Shown here one piece after another: positions 7,501-7,508 of a DNA stretch of 7,508 nt (positions are counted from its first letter, which is position 1; each line of letters opens with the position of its first letter). A model generated the notes under the pieces. It worked only from the letters and a program-made list of their open reading frames with translations, ran no database searches and had not been told where the DNA came from. The DNA is taken from positions 1 to 7,508 of the forward strand of contig CAVIJD010000059.1 in assembly GCA_963643165.1 (NCBI GenBank). The letters run 5' to 3'. Both the position numbers and the translations under genes were made by a program. This stretch comes from F23-D06 sp963643165 (lineage in GTDB: Bacteria; Bacteroidota; Bacteroidia; Bacteroidales; WCHB1-69).

Positions 7501-7508
7501 TATCTGGT
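1558..7508 (+). CDS. Giant secreted FnIII / anchor-J / CUB modular surface protein (3' partial)
   Basis: An uninterrupted frame of 1983 codons runs off the right edge. The start at ATG 1558 is fixed by a signal peptide directly behind it: MVKKIY, a hydrophobic core (ALLFAIWLLLPLAG), with cleavage near SS/QT (residues 21-23) and no lipobox. Order: beta-rich N-terminal domain (24-233); FnIII-1 (234-320); J1 (325-513); FnIII-2 (513-604); J2 (605-773); FnIII-3 (773-862); J3 (863-1033); FnIII-4 (1033-1124); a different module X (1125-1303); FnIII-5 (1309-1395); J4 (1396-1558); FnIII-6 (1558-1648); J5 (1649-1830); FnIII-7 (1830-1920); CUB start (about 1930 on). It is rich in Thr, Ser, Asn and Gly with Cys at most domain borders, so it should be extracytoplasmic. 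No protease or glycosidase motif is visible. By family it is probably an adhesin or matrix protein; type IX export is likely but the sorting domain would lie beyond the window. Transcription is probably independent of pstS, given the terminator between them. Confidence 0.93.
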   Translation, partial: MVKKIYALLFAIWLLLPLAGSSQTLDYYAFQASTSTYTPVSQGTSVGIYDDDDYATIALPFAFTFAETVYQQGASLYVCSNGYLTLGDSDDSVWPDETAYYSFISPLGHDLDPSSDGTITYSVTGSSPNRVLTVQWAGVPCFGDDNTYNFQVKLYETTNAIEFCYGQMSVTEVKEPVVGLYDHINAEKMIVTGTGNWANFTTSSTVTDLFVEITSSSYPASGLTYSFTPATITCPRVNNLAASNYGPNSFDISWQPGGTETSWTVTYLVQGDSTTLVSTTTSAPNYTVSGLTPNTKYVVSVSAVCAGNEESLARTLTTVTLFNTPASLPYVCGFEDPTENGSWTLVNEPATNVWSIGSATHAGTSGNALYVSNDAGTTNAYNKNAAATVFAVRDITLDTAARYYALSFDYKGIGEANTDYLKVWLAKDYPAQVTANNLGTGTDVEGATYVAVDGSQYLGRREDWTHVNHILQRTDGWGDNGLLRIYLMWRNNNVDGSNPPAAIDNIVVKGYNCALPQNLAANDSAATQTALTVAWNKGAATDAEWQVCICQMGENPDMATPVTVTDTTHQFTGLTASTSYVVYVRTVCGTETSAWASAIARTACATYMSIPYAESFDNYGVGTPTFPSCWTRNHTTMSTYPYITNSAPSSGVGCLYFYSSYSSYSAAVAPQIDTNTNPINTLMVSFKVKKNSSSSGYGAIQLGVMSDPTDMNTFQVVKTWATTDWAATNTWYSVEELLSGFTGNGSYIALRKPTGSGYTYVDDFAVTLIPTCLKPAGVTLSAITASSALVDWTPQGTETEWAVVVVPTGTSPDGAVATSVSAHPFTVTDLDPNTAYDIYIKAVCSSTDESIWSDAVTFQTRCLSTDVIPYIENFDTYGTGNTAFPNCWSKLTNSTSATRYPYINGIVDTNDTANAGALYFYASSATYSLAATQALDLSAHTAGSLLLTFKAKKPSNSYGRLDIGIMTDPDDLNTLTVLKTIYPNDYISTNEWQTFYVPFNQAFNNVYLAFYSPNGGTSYCYVDNVRLDYMPDCFAPSNLTVSNVSGRSVLLSWTAALQGNPSYTVEYSEAGQENWQTAGTTVADTRYLLSGLEPQTTYNVRVSSSCASATGSTEVITAQFTTVCASNTAFTVNNGTQSTYNGLPLNNYYNFTYTQQIYDATELGGAMSISGIAFDYAYANPISEKDNVTIYLAHTSQSVFSTTSSWIPIDSATVVYTGPMDFEYGWNTVSLTTPFQYNGTSNLAVIVDDNSGGYDNGSYVFNVHNTTGNKAIYYKSDGSNPDPMSPPTGLLLSKRNNIKFVSCDSTATCVAPNVIVTAADNNSVTVAWVPGYMETQWQLEYMLSTDSVWTSEGTVTASPHTITNLVSDADYTIRLRSNCGTDNSAYAVVNASTTCADIVALPYTENFDAATGSGAGNFISCWYSGTNGSSAYPYTSNSSAHSTTYSLYFMGSGTTWSYAATPRLANAIAMNNLQVSFYAKKTSANYFIEVGIMTDPTDITTFQPVGRFSPAQSNNWELCEMNTDNYTGNGRHVAFRTPQWIANYIYIDDVTIQEIPFCGRVEDIVATNITTDAATISWTPGGNESQWEVCYGISGMVDPTTATPESVSADSVVLSGLTANTAYDVYVRIVCDGGDYGAWTSYTFRTECGISSVPYSENFDSYTHGIGSSTTVPEGYPNVDMPSCWTFLNRSEVSSGYPTAFLTTASGYTVTGNALFFKSSSTTAVVAVLPVFNVDINTLQMTFKYRNEGTSAYNGTLEVGYITNLNDPTTFTSIYSCPRTTTITEVEQPFSSVPALGAGNSYIAFRYVGGSSNNFYLSIDDVVVEALPSCSKPSSLTVSNVTSTSVDLSWTENGSATAWNIEYGPQGFTQGTGTTVAATTNPFTVTGLSATPYDFYVQADCGAGETSQWRGPVSATPGSYNMPTSGTTTITMCDGLIYDDGGADGNYSSSCGGTLVVNPETQGNMVKVQGVGTYSFESCCDYL
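1624..2256 (+). other. N-terminal beta-sandwich-like domain of the surface protein
   Basis: Residues about 23-233 form a domain seen only once in this protein. Landmarks are an acidic cluster DDDDY (50-54), CSNGYLTLG (79-87), ISPLGHDLDP (104-113), RVLTVQW (130-136) and FQVKLYETTNAIEF (150-163), with Cys79, Cys141 and Cys164. The order 'SNGYLxLG - SPL..DL - PNRxxTVQW - FQVxLYE' is, from memory, typical of N-terminal domains of FnIII-bearing Bacteroidetes secreted proteins and loosely recalls nidogen-type folds. As the outermost unique piece it may be the ligand-binding head; that is inference. The acidic loop could bind calcium. Confidence 0.6.
2530..7047 (+). repeat. Five anchor-J / cleaved-adhesin-like modules
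   Basis: The modules cover residues 325-513, 605-773, 863-1033, 1396-1558 and 1649-1830. J2-J5 open with 'PY-x-E-x-FD' and then a CW pair (FPSCW, FPNCW, ISCW, MPSCW). J2-J4 carry the motif G-V/I-M-S/T-DP-x-D (GVMSDPTD, GIMTDPDD, GIMTDPTD); J5 has the drifted GYITNLNDP. All five end with a 'Y/A/S-V/I-D-D/N' strand (YVDDFAV, YVDNVRL, YIDDVTI, SIDDVVV, AIDNIVV) and a final Cys that starts the next FnIII. The pattern matches MAM-like 'choice-of-anchor J' and Cleaved_Adhesin domains as in Porphyromonas hemagglutinins and gingipains, judged from motif memory. J1 is the most divergent (CGFED, no CW). Adhesion or carbohydrate binding is an inference from the family. Confidence 0.75.
4930..5466 (+). 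other. Module X: a different beta domain in the place of a J module
   Basis: Residues 1125-1303 sit where an anchor-J module is expected but lack PYxExFD, CW and GIMTDP. Instead they read NNYYNFTYTQQIYDATELGG, then ISGIAFDYAYAN, NVTIYLAHTS, VVYTGPMDFEYGWNTV, LTTPFQYNGTSNLAVIVDDN and NIKFVSC. The pattern 'YTQQIY - I..IAFdY - vtIYLa.T - vVYtG....gWn.v.L.tPF.Y.G..NL.v.vDDn' recurs, from memory, in other Bacteroidales FnIII/CUB secreted proteins, usually without a firm domain name. The linker to FnIII-5 carries a second Cys (1303 and 1309), unlike other boundaries, which share one. Its ligand is unknown; the DDN loop could bind a metal. Confidence 0.6.
7345..7508 (+). other. Start of a CUB-type domain, cut by the window edge
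   Basis: From about residue 1930 the sequence reads ITMCDGLIYDDGG, then NYSSSCGGTLVVNPET and YSFESCCDYL. The order 'CDGxIYDDGGxxGNYS..C.GTLV..P' then 'E.CCDYL' is the hallmark of CUB domains in Bacteroidales secreted proteins, where the CCDYL strand normally leads into IYDG. Cys1933, Cys1951, Cys1979 and Cys1980 are visible. The acidic DD pairs suggest calcium binding, as in animal CUB domains (family knowledge). The rest of the domain and the protein C-terminus lie outside the window. Confidence 0.75.

Overview
The window looks like chromosomal DNA from a Bacteroidales bacterium; a Prevotella-like genus is my best guess, not a proven one. The supporting signs are a PstS of Bacteroidetes type with a Bacteroidetes-style lipobox, A-rich leaders without a Shine-Dalgarno sequence, one TAnnTTTG match (the Bacteroidetes -7 box), and a very large secreted protein built from the fibronectin III / 'choice-of-anchor J' / CUB modules common in this order.

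Left part (1-1253): this stretch looks decayed. It begins with the C-terminal end of an unidentified plus-strand gene (stop at 150-152). An AT-rich convergent gap follows, then a minus-strand reading frame (592 to 264) whose codon usage switches frame once near 386-397, as in a gene broken by a single-base frameshift. Next is a plus-strand pstS remnant (749-1253). It keeps the lipoprotein signal, the N-terminal phosphate-loop motifs, a middle block and, in another frame, the true PstS C-terminus. Two internal segments are missing, including most phosphate-contacting residues.

Intergenic part (1254-1557): a strong bidirectional intrinsic terminator (1319-1358), a TAnnTTTG promoter element (1391-1398), a second hairpin with a U-run (1402-1423) and an A-rich leader.

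Right part (1558-7508): one uninterrupted reading frame of at least 1983 codons, still open at the window edge. It has a Sec signal peptide and a beta-rich N-terminal domain. Seven FnIII domains then alternate with five anchor-J/cleaved-adhesin-like modules and one module of a different fold, and the start of a CUB domain follows. Cysteines mark nearly every domain boundary. I infer a cell-surface or secreted adhesin, possibly exported by the type IX system; the C-terminal sorting domain that would show this lies outside the window. No catalytic domain is visible. I see no CRISPR array, tRNA, rRNA, intact mobile element or evident new multi-gene system. The most unusual points are the doubly deleted pstS, the frameshifted minus-strand gene and the module swap inside the giant protein.
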